From Bacteroidia bacterium (GTDB lineage: Bacteria > Bacteroidota > Bacteroidia > J057 > JAIXKT01): DNA of 64,000 bases. Positions within the stretch are counted from its first letter, which is position 1. Each line of letters starts with the position of its first letter. Under the pieces are notes generated by a model that did no database searches, was not told the DNA's origin, and saw only the letters and a list, made by a program, of their open reading frames with translations. The stretch is from NCBI GenBank assembly GCA_026932145.1, contig JAIXKT010000057.1:1-64000 (forward strand), written 5' to 3'. The position numbers and the translations under genes were made by a program. Positions 7,695 through 16,524 of the stretch are shown here, piece after piece.

Positions 7695-9176
7695 TTATCT
7701 ACTGGCTATTGAAAATGATAAATTATACAAAGTATCTATGGAGTTCATGATAACTGAGGGATATACCCCGAGTAAAATCACTAAGGCGGCGATAACTGCT
7801 AAGGCAACGACCGGAGTTGTTGCAGTTGTTCGGATGGGGTCAAGTACGGTTTGGGATTCTACAGGTTTCTGAAAATACATCACCATGATTATCCGGATGT
7901 AATAGTAAGCACCGATTACGGAGGTTAGGATACCTAATACAGCTAATAAAGTTTGCTTTGCTTGGATTGCGGCCAAGAAAACTTGGTATTTTCCCATAAA
8001 ACCTGCTAATGGGGGAATCCCAGCTAAAGAGAATAAAAATATACTCATCAACATAGCCAGCATTGGATTTTTTTGACCTAAGCCTTTGAAAGTATCTAAC
8101 TCATTGTCATTAAATTTGTTCTCTAATAAAGCAATTACGCCAAAAGCTCCTATTGTCATAAGGACGTACACCACTAAGTAAAACATTACGGCTTCAAATG
8201 CTTGAGCACCAGCACATAATCCCAAAAATATGTATCCGGTATGTGCAATAGATGAATAGGCTAAAATTCTTTTAACATTAGTTTGCTGGGCAGCTACGAT
8301 ATTACCATAAAGCATGGATAAAAAGGCTAACATACCCAAGACGGCGATAAATTTGCCGTTACTTAGTGCTGTTTCTCCGGTAGGAATGATTTTTAGGAAG
8401 TAGAGTAAAAAAGTGAGTGATATAAATACAGCAAATTTACTGGCAGTAGCCATAAAACCGGCTAAGGGAGTTGGCGCACCCGTATAAACGTCCGGTGTCC
8501 AAGCATGAAAGGGAAAAGCCGCCGTCTTAAATAAATAACCTACTAATATTAAACCAATTGCAGGATAAAATACAATAGAATCATGCAAGGTAGCATAATC
8601 TATTTCTATTAAGTTTTTGAGATTGGTTGTTCCGGAGATTCCGTACAAAAGAGCCATCCCATAAAGCAGGAAAGCAGAGGCAAATGCACCTAATAAAAAA
8701 TATTTTAGACCGGCTTCGGTAGATTGAATCTGTTTGCGAAATAATCCTGCCATGATGTATAAACAAATTGAAAAGACCTCTAACCCAATAAAGATGATTA
8801 TCAAATCATTAGCAGTAGCCATCATAATCATTCCGATTAGAGAAAACGTAACCAAGGCATACACCTCCCCAATATCTTCTTGAAACCTTTTTAAATAATC
8901 CGGAATAAAAAATAGTGCAAAAACTCCGGATAAACATAGAAAAATATGAATAATGGAAGCCAGCCCCCCAAAATAAATCATTCCATTATAGAGAGGGGAC
9001 ATTTCTTCGCTGTAATTAAACAGATAAGACAGAATAGCTGAAAGCAGTATCCCTACTCCGGCTAATGATGGCAGCATCTTATGTAACTTAAATCCATCTG
9101 CCAGCATTAACAAGAGACCGCAAATTAGAAGGATTATCAGCGGAACTGAGTGAAAAACATCTATAAAGCTAATCAT
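7695..9176 (-). CDS. nuoN: NADH-quinone oxidoreductase subunit N
   Basis: This is one of the three antiporter-like proton-pumping subunits of respiratory complex I. The 493 residues are almost entirely membrane helices (about 14). Family features include the broken helix with FPFHAWTPDVYTGAPTP, the KRILAYSSIAHTGY segment and FSLAGIPPLAGFMGKY, with the conserved Lys and Glu residues of the proton path. The gene stands apart from other nuo genes: upstream is a promoter region and a divergent regulator rather than nuoM. The remaining subunits are presumably outside this window. Confidence 0.95.
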   Translation of the reverse strand: MISFIDVFHSVPLIILLICGLLLMLADGFKLHKMLPSLAGVGILLSAILSYLFNYSEEMSPLYNGMIYFGGLASIIHIFLCLSGVFALFFIPDYLKRFQEDIGEVYALVTFSLIGMIMMATANDLIIIFIGLEVFSICLYIMAGLFRKQIQSTEAGLKYFLLGAFASAFLLYGMALLYGISGTTNLKNLIEIDYATLHDSIVFYPAIGLILVGYLFKTAAFPFHAWTPDVYTGAPTPLAGFMATASKFAVFISLTFLLYFLKIIPTGETALSNGKFIAVLGMLAFLSMLYGNIVAAQQTNVKRILAYSSIAHTGYIFLGLCAGAQAFEAVMFYLVVYVLMTIGAFGVIALLENKFNDNELDTFKGLGQKNPMLAMLMSIFLFSLAGIPPLAGFMGKYQVFLAAIQAKQTLLAVLGILTSVIGAYYYIRIIMVMYFQKPVESQTVLDPIRTTATTPVVALAVIAALVILLGVYPSVIMNSIDTLYNLSFSIASR

Positions 9177-9542
9177 ATCTTTTTTCTAAATAAAGTTTAG
9201 GTTGGTAAAATTACAAACTTCGCCTGCAAAGTTAGATTTTTGTATAAAACAGCGTAAGGTCTTTTTAATTTTTTAGTAATTGAATTTGTTAATATTTTTA
9301 CTTCTATCAATATAACCGGTGTTTGGGGTATCTTTTTGGTTGATGATATACTTGATTTTGGGTTTGTTTCAGAAAAATATGCCAAAAAGATGATAGGAAA
9401 GCGTTTTTAGGTTCTACAATACAGAACTATGGTTTTTATGTTTTCTGAATTACCGCCAAAAAACAGGTAAGAATCCTAAAAATAATGGAGTAAAATTTGC
9501 AGTTTTGTGAAAAAAATCCAATATTTGCAACGTTTGTGTGCC
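9177..9542. other. Divergent intergenic region between nuoN and the Xre regulator
   Basis: About 365 nt without a supportable gene. The nuoN side has a -7 element at 9227-9234. On the regulator side only an imperfect element is visible (TAAAATTTG near 9491, one base too long in the spacer). A 62-codon open frame on the minus strand (9197-9385) has no recognisable product and I regard it as chance. Confidence 0.5.
9227..9234 (-). promoter_or_regulatory. -7 promoter element for nuoN
   Basis: TAACTTTG on the minus strand matches TAnnTTTG, 50 nt before the nuoN start. A -33 partner is not clear. Confidence 0.4.
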
Positions 9543-9920
9543 ATGATAGCTAATAAGATTCGGACAATCCTTAAAGAGCGTAAAATAACCGTTAAGCGGT
9601 TAGCTCACTCGATACAAATGACAGAGTCCAATTTATATCGCTGTTTTGTAAGGGATTCTATAGAAACCAAATACCTCATTCGAGCAGCCAAATTTTTGGA
9701 AATATCACCTACATATTTTTTAGCGGATAATACCCCGCAAAGTGCTCCCGAAATTCTTGCGCAAGGGTTAGCCTCACACGAAACAATACAGTATCTACAA
9801 ATGTTAGTAGCTGAAAAAGAACGCTTAATTGTACAAAAAGAAAAATATATTGATTTATTAGAAAAGCAGTTAAAAATTGGCCAAACTACCCCGATTCCTA
9901 CAGCAGCTACCGAAAAATAA
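9543..9920 (+). CDS. Xre-type helix-turn-helix protein with C-terminal coiled coil
   Basis: A likely DNA-binding regulator of 125 residues. The first 63 residues fit a helix-turn-helix domain: IRTILKERKITVKRLAHSI, then MTESNLYRCF as the recognition turn, then LIRAAKFLEISPTYFLAD. The rest is a short coiled coil (LQMLVAEKERLIVQKEKYID onward), a plan seen in Bacteroidota Xre proteins that dimerise through the tail. I chose the ATG at 9543 because it begins directly at the domain; a start at 9507 adds 12 unconserved residues. The GAF-domain gene follows after 6 nt, so the two probably act together. The effector is unknown. Confidence 0.7.
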   Translation: MIANKIRTILKERKITVKRLAHSIQMTESNLYRCFVRDSIETKYLIRAAKFLEISPTYFLADNTPQSAPEILAQGLASHETIQYLQMLVAEKERLIVQKEKYIDLLEKQLKIGQTTPIPTAATEK

Positions 9921-9926
9921 ACCGAT

Positions 9927-10502
9927 ATGGATAACTTAGAACAACAAATCCTTCAATTAGAAGAGTTTTTACGCCAAAACTACGCTAAGCACCTTGATGA
10001 ATTTGTTGATTTAACATTAACCGAAATCTGCACCCAAACAAATTCTATACGAGGGATTTTTTACGTAGTAAATCAAGATACCCAAGTTGCCCACGCTAAA
10101 GCAGGCTATGCCATTAATCTGGATAAGCTATCTTACCCAGTCATTCATTTAGGAGAGGGACTTACAGGCGAGGCCATCCGGCTTAAACAAATTTTACTCT
10201 TCAATGACTTAGCCCCCGGATCTATATTCACACAAACATTAACCATTAATTTATCTCCTAAGGGACTGATTATCATACCATTAATATTCAATGAAAATGT
10301 TTATGGTGCCTTAGAATTGGTTTCTTTAAGCAATTACTCTGAAACTTACCTAAATTACCTACAAGTTGTATCCAATAGTATCACCGTAACCTTACAGAGT
10401 TTACTTAATACCGACAAAATGCAACGACTTCTTGCAGAAAAAGCTAAAATTGAAGTAACCGAAGGCGTAGATGCACAGTCGCAGGAGTTTTTTTATCAGT
10501 AA
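9927..10502 (+). CDS. GAF-domain protein
   Basis: A soluble protein of 191 residues made of one GAF domain, a fold that binds small ligands or mediates dimerisation. Residues 1-45 form helices; the domain core runs through IRGIFYVVNQDTQ, VIHLGEGLTGEAIRLKQILL and SPKGLIIIPLIFNENVYGAL to about residue 170. There is no kinase, cyclase or DNA-binding domain attached, so it must work through a partner. The preceding Xre-type protein is the obvious candidate. The nearest free-standing relatives are GAF proteins annotated as methionine sulfoxide reductase-like, but the catalytic Cys pattern of that group is absent (the only cysteine is in the N-terminal helix, in EICTQTN). Confidence 0.75.
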   Translation: MDNLEQQILQLEEFLRQNYAKHLDEFVDLTLTEICTQTNSIRGIFYVVNQDTQVAHAKAGYAINLDKLSYPVIHLGEGLTGEAIRLKQILLFNDLAPGSIFTQTLTINLSPKGLIIIPLIFNENVYGALELVSLSNYSETYLNYLQVVSNSITVTLQSLLNTDKMQRLLAEKAKIEVTEGVDAQSQEFFYQ

Positions 10503-10642
10503 AATTTATTCTGTATTTGGCTTATGAGTCAGTATAATGAATAGAAAGCCCCCAACCAACATACTGACTGCAATAATACTTCAACTACAAAGCCATAACT
10601 TTCATACCCTCTAAGTCATCATCAAATATAAACTTGTAGCTA

Positions 10643-12685
10643 TTATCTGTAGATAATTTTACCACCCCTTGATACAATTTGCTCTTTGGTACAGAGCAAT
10701 TTAGCTTGTTTATCAATAACAATACGGCTGTTTTTTTCTAAAATTATAGTAGCTTCTGCTTCAAGTTGTACATGGGAGTTTTCGGCAATATGCCAAGTAG
10801 ATTTGGGTAATAACGTTATGGTAGCCTTTGGGCGAACTATAAATTTTGTGGGCGGAGAATAGGTGTTTAAACTATCTTTTTTCCAGATATTAGGTGAATT
10901 GCTTTGTGCTAAGGTTAAAGTAGCTTTTTCTGCAATAGTTAGGCTTCCTGACGGTAAAATGATTTGAGGGGCGCACCAACGTATTGATTTTCTGATAACT
11001 TGTTGATTATCATTAATCTTAACCAAAATACTACCATCTGAAAAACGCCTATCAATTAAAATTTCGAGCCCGGAAAGTATTATAGAACGGTTGTCTTGGG
11101 AAAAGTGCTGGGTTTGATTTTTGTCTGTTAGTGTTAAACAATTGACTGCTGCGGGGTTTGTATCGAGAGCAATTCTATCGCCGGGTATAAATGCGTGCTC
11201 TGCACGACCATGAAATGTCAATACATTCAGAATAGTATCTGGAAGTCGCTCTGAATAAGGCAAATGGTATTCCTGAACCGTTATTAAATTGTCATTATTG
11301 GCATCATAAGGAGCAAGTTCTTGGTCATGATAGCCCGAAAAAGGATTGGGCAAGTTACGTTGAAATGGAAATGTAGGGCTTGCAGAGACACAGGGATTCC
11401 AGATTGCTACTGTATCATAAACGTAGTCCCAACAGCCATTTGCCGGCAGTACCCGCAAGTAATCTGCATAGCCAGACCAAGCCGACTCTCCCGTAAGTTG
11501 CTCTTTATCAACTTGTACATAGGCATAAATTCCGGAAGTTGCTCTATTGGTGCAGGAGAAATCTTGTTGATATTGAAATACATCAAAGGGCGATTGATTG
11601 TAGGTTTGGGTTAAATGATTTTCGAGCCAAAGCCATTGCGGAAAGGTACCCTTTTCTGTGGGTAGTTTGATTCGGATAGCATCTCCGGTCTTCACAAAGT
11701 CGCGTAAACGAAAAATATAGCTTCCGGAATCTGCCATAATATCTGCTGTTATTTCATTTTTTCCAATACTATCTAAGCCACTGATTATCATTTTTTTATA
11801 TTCTGGTTTCCAGTTTAGCCGTCTTCTATCCCAAGCATTTGGGGTCATCAGGCTTGAACTTGCGCCGCCAACCATTCCCCAACCTCCTTGAACAAAAGCA
11901 GGGAAATAGGTCAGTTGGTTATCCCGATGATGATGCCCACCTCCAGCGTGAAAATTGTTTTCCCCAAGTAACAAGTGATTTATCTCATGAAGTAACACTT
12001 TCAGGGTCATTCTGTTAGCTCCAAATTGAGAGTAGGTATCTGTTCCGAAGCCCATTAAGTTGAAAAAATTTCCGGCTGAAGCTGTTCCGGAATTTGGCGC
12101 ATAAAATGTTTGATTCGGATGGTTTCGCCAGATAACCATAACATGGTCAAACCTTTGGGGTGAATTGGGTGTCTTTAAACGCTTAGGGCTGCCGGGCTGG
12201 ACTACATCTAAATCCCAAATATCAAAATCTGCTGGATTTTTACTGCCTCCTTCGGTTTCAAATACTTTGTATTCCTGTAAAACTTTGGGAAGTGTGCTCC
12301 CGGCAGGAACTTGAATTGGCAAATCTCTACCTGCCGGGTTCAGCAATCTATCTCCCGTAACTTGAAGCAGGCCAAAAGAAGCCTCTTGATAATACCGGCT
12401 AACCAATGCTTGCGGATTAGTATTTGTTTTTTTTTCAAACAATAGATGATGCCATTTAGGTAGCTGGCCGGCTTGCCATTCGGGGTGGTCTGGTTTCTGT
12501 GGCTGGTCCGGCGGGTAAATATATTCTGCAAAAATCACCAATACCGGTAAATGGCCGCGAGTTGGTAAATAACGCCCATTTTCAGAAGCTACAGAAATAG
12601 ATTGTGCAGATGTTTGTAAAAAAAACAACCCGATGAATATCCATGCGTAACTTACGTTACTTTTGCAAACTAAACGAAAATCCAT
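10643..12685 (-). CDS. Secreted M6-like zinc metalloprotease
   Basis: A 680-residue exported protein with an N-terminal signal ending near QTSAQS (residue 29). The catalytic domain has LPVLVIFAEY at the start of its core and the zinc motif HEINH at 233-237, followed by GENNFH with a likely third ligand at His246. This resembles the M6 (immune-inhibitor-A-like) zincins, but the assignment to a peptidase family is tentative. Residues 461-472 form an EF-hand-type calcium loop (DANNDNLITVQE). The C-terminal 130 residues are beta-rich and lack an obvious T9SS tail, so the route past the outer membrane is unclear. Its ATG overlaps the corA ATG on the other strand within CCATGG. Confidence 0.75.
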   Translation of the reverse strand: MDFRLVCKSNVSYAWIFIGLFFLQTSAQSISVASENGRYLPTRGHLPVLVIFAEYIYPPDQPQKPDHPEWQAGQLPKWHHLLFEKKTNTNPQALVSRYYQEASFGLLQVTGDRLLNPAGRDLPIQVPAGSTLPKVLQEYKVFETEGGSKNPADFDIWDLDVVQPGSPKRLKTPNSPQRFDHVMVIWRNHPNQTFYAPNSGTASAGNFFNLMGFGTDTYSQFGANRMTLKVLLHEINHLLLGENNFHAGGGHHHRDNQLTYFPAFVQGGWGMVGGASSSLMTPNAWDRRRLNWKPEYKKMIISGLDSIGKNEITADIMADSGSYIFRLRDFVKTGDAIRIKLPTEKGTFPQWLWLENHLTQTYNQSPFDVFQYQQDFSCTNRATSGIYAYVQVDKEQLTGESAWSGYADYLRVLPANGCWDYVYDTVAIWNPCVSASPTFPFQRNLPNPFSGYHDQELAPYDANNDNLITVQEYHLPYSERLPDTILNVLTFHGRAEHAFIPGDRIALDTNPAAVNCLTLTDKNQTQHFSQDNRSIILSGLEILIDRRFSDGSILVKINDNQQVIRKSIRWCAPQIILPSGSLTIAEKATLTLAQSNSPNIWKKDSLNTYSPPTKFIVRPKATITLLPKSTWHIAENSHVQLEAEATIILEKNSRIVIDKQAKLLCTKEQIVSRGGKIIYR
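12658..12665 (+). promoter_or_regulatory. -7 promoter element for corA
   Basis: TACTTTTG matches TAnnTTTG exactly. It ends 18 nt before the corA ATG and lies inside the first codons of the divergent protease gene. The same octamer precedes the MlaE-like gene. Confidence 0.5.
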
Positions 12686-13616
12686 GGTTACAGTGTATCA
12701 ACATATCAAAGAAGAGCTACGCTCTGTGCAAGAGATAGGGCTTGATACATGGATACAGGTAACCGCTCCGTCCCATACTGAGGTAAAACGCCTTTGCGAA
12801 CAAGGAGGCGTGCCCCTTGAATTTATCACCTCTGCCCTTGACCCAGACGAAAGACCCAGAATCGAACATGAAGATAACTTCACACTAATACTCCTGCGAA
12901 TCCCCTTACCAAATGACGAACACGCCGAAATCCCTTTTTTGACCTTACCATTGAGTATCATTATTGCACCAAGATTTATCATAACAGTTTGCACAAAACC
13001 AAATTCAGTAATAGCAGACTTCATTGAAACCAAAGTTCGTAATTTTTTAATAGAAAACAAAAACCGGTTCGTACTGCAAATTGTCAATAGAACGGTACTT
13101 AAATACCTAAATTATCTAAAGGAAATTAACCACCAAACGGCTTTGTTAGAACGGCAGGTACATTCTGCTCTTAAAAATGAAGATTTAATTCGCTTGATGC
13201 GTTATGAAAAAAGTCTTGTTTATTTCTTAGCCTCCCTCAGAACCAATCAGTTAATGCTGGAAAGGCTGCGCAAAAGCGAAACCCTTCGTCTTTCTCTTGA
13301 AGATAAAGAATTTCTGGAAGACATTGCCATAGACAACACACAAGCTCTGGAGATGACTAACATCTATAAATCTATCTTATCAAATTTAGCGGCTACTTTT
13401 TCTTCTATTATCTCAAATAACCTGAACCAAGAGATGAAAACGCTTACTACTGTTACCATTATTTTGATGGTTCCGACTTTAGTAACCGGTTTTTATGGCA
13501 TGAACGTAGGGCTACCTTGGCAGGATTCTCCATATATTTTTATAGTCATAACAACATTTTGTATTCTTATGGGGTCCCTTGGTATCGTTGTTCTGAGTGT
13601 TCGGAAACTGTTTTAA
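12684..13616 (+). CDS. corA: CorA-family magnesium/divalent cation transporter
   Basis: A pentameric inner-membrane channel for Mg2+ or other divalent cations. The 310-residue chain has the large N-terminal cytoplasmic funnel domain, the long charged helix, and two C-terminal membrane helices. The defining YGMNVG loop follows the first helix (residues 271-276) and the short basic tail VRKLF ends the protein. I chose the ATG at 12684 (MVTVYQHIK); a frame from 12663 uses TTG inside the promoter element. It faces the next gene, with a strong shared terminator between. Confidence 0.92.
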   Translation: MVTVYQHIKEELRSVQEIGLDTWIQVTAPSHTEVKRLCEQGGVPLEFITSALDPDERPRIEHEDNFTLILLRIPLPNDEHAEIPFLTLPLSIIIAPRFIITVCTKPNSVIADFIETKVRNFLIENKNRFVLQIVNRTVLKYLNYLKEINHQTALLERQVHSALKNEDLIRLMRYEKSLVYFLASLRTNQLMLERLRKSETLRLSLEDKEFLEDIAIDNTQALEMTNIYKSILSNLAATFSSIISNNLNQEMKTLTTVTIILMVPTLVTGFYGMNVGLPWQDSPYIFIVITTFCILMGSLGIVVLSVRKLF

Positions 13617-13630
13617 TGTCATCAAAATTT

Positions 13631-13666
13631 TCGGCCTAATAACACACAAAGTTGTTATTAGGCCGA
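13631..13666. terminator. Bidirectional terminator hairpin between convergent genes
   Basis: A perfect 13-bp inverted repeat (TCGGCCTAATAAC at 13631-13643, its complement at 13654-13666) with a 10-nt loop. It is flanked by AT-rich tracts on both sides. It lies between the ends of corA and the T9SS protein gene and can serve both. Confidence 0.8.
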
Positions 13667-13691
13667 GTTAAATTTAGTATTTTTTCTGATG

Positions 13692-16232
13692 TCAGCGAAT
13701 AAACTTGATTTGATAGCTTGATTTGGGAGTTGTTAGTTTTAGATAATAAATTCCCTGTGGTAATGTTATCGCCAAAGGTGTGGTATTGTATCCCTGCAAA
13801 ATGTTAATGTTTTGGTGAAAAACTACTTTTCCGGCTAAATTATAGATCTCAATGGTTGCAGGTCTTTCATCAACAAAATTTGTTTGTATCGTAAGAATAT
13901 CCGCTTGAGAAAAATACGCATTAACAAATTCATTATCTGGGATAAAGACAGATTTAATTTCTGATTGAGAACTTTTTCCTTGATAATCAATCATTTTTAA
14001 GCGGTAATAAACTAATCCACGTTTTTGGGAAGAGTCTGTAATCTGATAATTTAAGATTTGATGGGAATTTCCGGCACCGGCTATCGTCTTAATATCTTCA
14101 AAAACTTGCCCGTCAGAGGATCTTTGTATCACAAAAAACTGGTTGCTAACTTCTTTAGCTGTAGCCCATTTTAAAAGTACGTTGGTATTTGGCAGTATAG
14201 ATACCTGAAAATCAGCTAATTCTACCAGCATTGGAGGTGGATCAGTAATTCCGATACCGTGATCAGAAAAATCTATTAATCCGTTGCGTTGTGCATAACC
14301 TATTTCCAAAGGGCCTGAGTTTTCATGAATACGCCCCGAAGTTGAGGCGGCATTTAGCGTTCCACCGCCGGTACTCCAATCTTTACATTCCGTAAGACCG
14401 TCGGAACGTTTAAGAGGCCCGAACTGGTTATCTACCAATGCCGGACTCGTAAACTGATGGATATATAATTTTTCGTCATAAGTAATTGTACCTGACCCGT
14501 AAGTTACCACATTCCAGTAGCCTTCAGGATGCAGTTTTAGGTAGCTTAAAGAACCATCTACGGCAACCAAAGATCCGTCACAATCAGGACTAAGTGGGGT
14601 TACAAACTTAACCTTTAAATCTGTGTAACCTGATAAGGCTGAAATATCCATCGTAAAGAGACGGTATCTAAGTCTATCTACTGTCGAATAACTTGTAACA
14701 GATTGATAACCAACCCCAAAATCATAGGATCCAACGCCTATTTTTCGCTTTAGCGGCCCGGAAATCCAGCCGGGAATGGCTGAATATCCGGTTGTTTGGT
14801 GCTCAAATGCACTGGGAGAAGCGTTGCTCAAATATACCAAATTTGTTTCGTCAGTCTTTAAAATACCTTGTTTTACGCTCAACAAACTCGTAACCGTCAA
14901 ATTAGAACGTAAGAACACAACATCAGAGCGATATACTTTTAAAGTGCCAATGGTGGCAGAACCACCCGAAGATGCCGAAAAACGTAACTGTGGATACTGA
15001 ATATCAATAGAACCTGATTGAGAACGAATAGAGGTTCCACCAATAGACGGAATATCGGTAGTAATAGAGGTAGAATAAGTTTCACACGGGGTTCCTATGA
15101 AGGAAAGTTTTCCAACAATCGTTAAGTCTGAACTTGAGTTTGACTCAATATAGTTACTCCCTGTATAAGAAACCGTTCCACGAAGTAATATTTTACGGCT
15201 GTTTAAATTGATATTTCCTGATTTTAAGTACAAAGCCCCAATAACTTGCGTACAACTGGAATGCCCTAAATTTAACTTTGCTCCACTGGACAAATTTACC
15301 TCTAAATCATAGTAATACGGGCATGAATTAACGTTTGTAATACCACTATTTAAGGTAATACTGGAAGAACCGTAATACTCAACAGTTCCGCCATAATTGC
15401 TGTTAAAACCAAAAAAGTTGTTTGTTGCACCCATATAAGATGCTACGTTGGGAACAGGAATAAAAGCTGTCTGGGTACGGATTCTGCCGCTTGTAGTGTT
15501 GCTCGCCACACACACCTGCCCTAAAGAAAAATTTGAGGCAGTAGCATCAGACGAAAGATAGTTTTTGCAGTCAAAAGTACCGTCAATTTGCGTATATAAA
15601 GTTCCGGAAGACCATGTTGAAAAGCCACCTGATGAAGAGTTGATATTCACTGTTCCGCCGGATTCTACCACCAAAGTAATACCGCCTAACTTCCGCATAA
15701 TAGTTCCGCCACTCATATTAAGCGTACCGCCGGATTTTACCGTAACACTTGAAACTTTCAGTGTACCGCTGGTGATGTTGGCTACACCTCCTGAGCAAAC
15801 AACTAAGTAGCTTGTACTTGAATTTTGGGCAAAATCCATTGTATTCCCTGACCCAATTTGGAAGTCCATAGTTCCCGCTACATAAATATTGGCTGCCGTA
15901 TTGGTTGGCGGATCTATCTTTTTGTTCACTACTAATTTCCCTCCAGATAGAACGGAAATTCCTTTTGAACGCAGAGTAGTGGGGTTTACCGGCGCAGCCG
16001 GTACTGTAACGGTATAGCCATTTAAAATGTTATGATAACGATTCTCATTAATGGTTCCCGGCCAAGCTGCACATGAAACATCTAAGGGATTCCATGTTGC
16101 ACATACATCCCAATTTCCTGTAGCATTGCTTCTGATAACCGAAACACCGGACCCTGTACAACTCGGCTGCGCATCAGCTACCCAATAAGAAATGATGTAT
16201 AAAAAAACAAATAATGTAAAAATATTCTTCAT
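13692..16232 (-). CDS. T9SS-secreted beta-helix-like surface protein
   Basis: An 846-residue exported protein. It begins with a signal peptide (MKNIFTLFVFLYIISYW..., cleavage near ADAQ). Residues about 25-480 are built of short Gly/Ser/Thr-rich strands (VVESGGTVNINSSSGG and similar), as in parallel beta-helices. A beta-sandwich of about 90 residues follows (VELADFQVSILPNTNVLLKW), and the C-terminal 75 residues form a T9SS type-A sorting domain with IEIYNLAGKVV, LPQGIYYLKL and a final basic IKFIR. Export across the outer membrane by the type IX system and anchoring or release at the surface is expected. No catalytic motif is seen; adhesion or matrix formation are guesses. Confidence 0.85.
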   Translation of the reverse strand: MKNIFTLFVFLYIISYWVADAQPSCTGSGVSVIRSNATGNWDVCATWNPLDVSCAAWPGTINENRYHNILNGYTVTVPAAPVNPTTLRSKGISVLSGGKLVVNKKIDPPTNTAANIYVAGTMDFQIGSGNTMDFAQNSSTSYLVVCSGGVANITSGTLKVSSVTVKSGGTLNMSGGTIMRKLGGITLVVESGGTVNINSSSGGFSTWSSGTLYTQIDGTFDCKNYLSSDATASNFSLGQVCVASNTTSGRIRTQTAFIPVPNVASYMGATNNFFGFNSNYGGTVEYYGSSSITLNSGITNVNSCPYYYDLEVNLSSGAKLNLGHSSCTQVIGALYLKSGNINLNSRKILLRGTVSYTGSNYIESNSSSDLTIVGKLSFIGTPCETYSTSITTDIPSIGGTSIRSQSGSIDIQYPQLRFSASSGGSATIGTLKVYRSDVVFLRSNLTVTSLLSVKQGILKTDETNLVYLSNASPSAFEHQTTGYSAIPGWISGPLKRKIGVGSYDFGVGYQSVTSYSTVDRLRYRLFTMDISALSGYTDLKVKFVTPLSPDCDGSLVAVDGSLSYLKLHPEGYWNVVTYGSGTITYDEKLYIHQFTSPALVDNQFGPLKRSDGLTECKDWSTGGGTLNAASTSGRIHENSGPLEIGYAQRNGLIDFSDHGIGITDPPPMLVELADFQVSILPNTNVLLKWATAKEVSNQFFVIQRSSDGQVFEDIKTIAGAGNSHQILNYQITDSSQKRGLVYYRLKMIDYQGKSSQSEIKSVFIPDNEFVNAYFSQADILTIQTNFVDERPATIEIYNLAGKVVFHQNINILQGYNTTPLAITLPQGIYYLKLTTPKSSYQIKFIR

Positions 16233-16267
16233 AATCAGTGCGTAAATGTAATAATCAATTTTTTTAA

Positions 16268-16300
16268 CAAAATTAATCTAAATATTTCAAAAGACCAAAA
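16268..16300 (-). promoter_or_regulatory. -33/-7 promoter of the T9SS protein gene
   Basis: On the minus strand TTTTGG is followed after 19 nt by TAATTTTG, a good match to the Bacteroidota TTG / TAnnTTTG promoter. The -7 element ends 35 nt before the ATG. Confidence 0.55.
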
Positions 16301-16524
16301 CTAATTTCTGGAATTGTTTTAATTTAGGACTGCGGTTTAGAAAATATGAGAAAAAGCTAAGTAATAAGACGTATTTCTACAATTTATGCGTAAAGAATCA
16401 CTCAGAGTTACATTTCATTACCAAAGTATAAAAGTATCCCAAAAGGGATTGAAAAAGAGCGGAGCTTAAAATTACTGTACTATGATATTGAGTTATCTAA
16501 CTGATTAGAAATTGGTTACTTATT

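Noticed and set aside
10527-10569. Inverted repeat AGTCAGTAT / ATACTGACT between the GAF and metalloprotease genes.
   Set aside because: Only 9 bp with a 25-nt loop and no T-tract; too weak to call a terminator.
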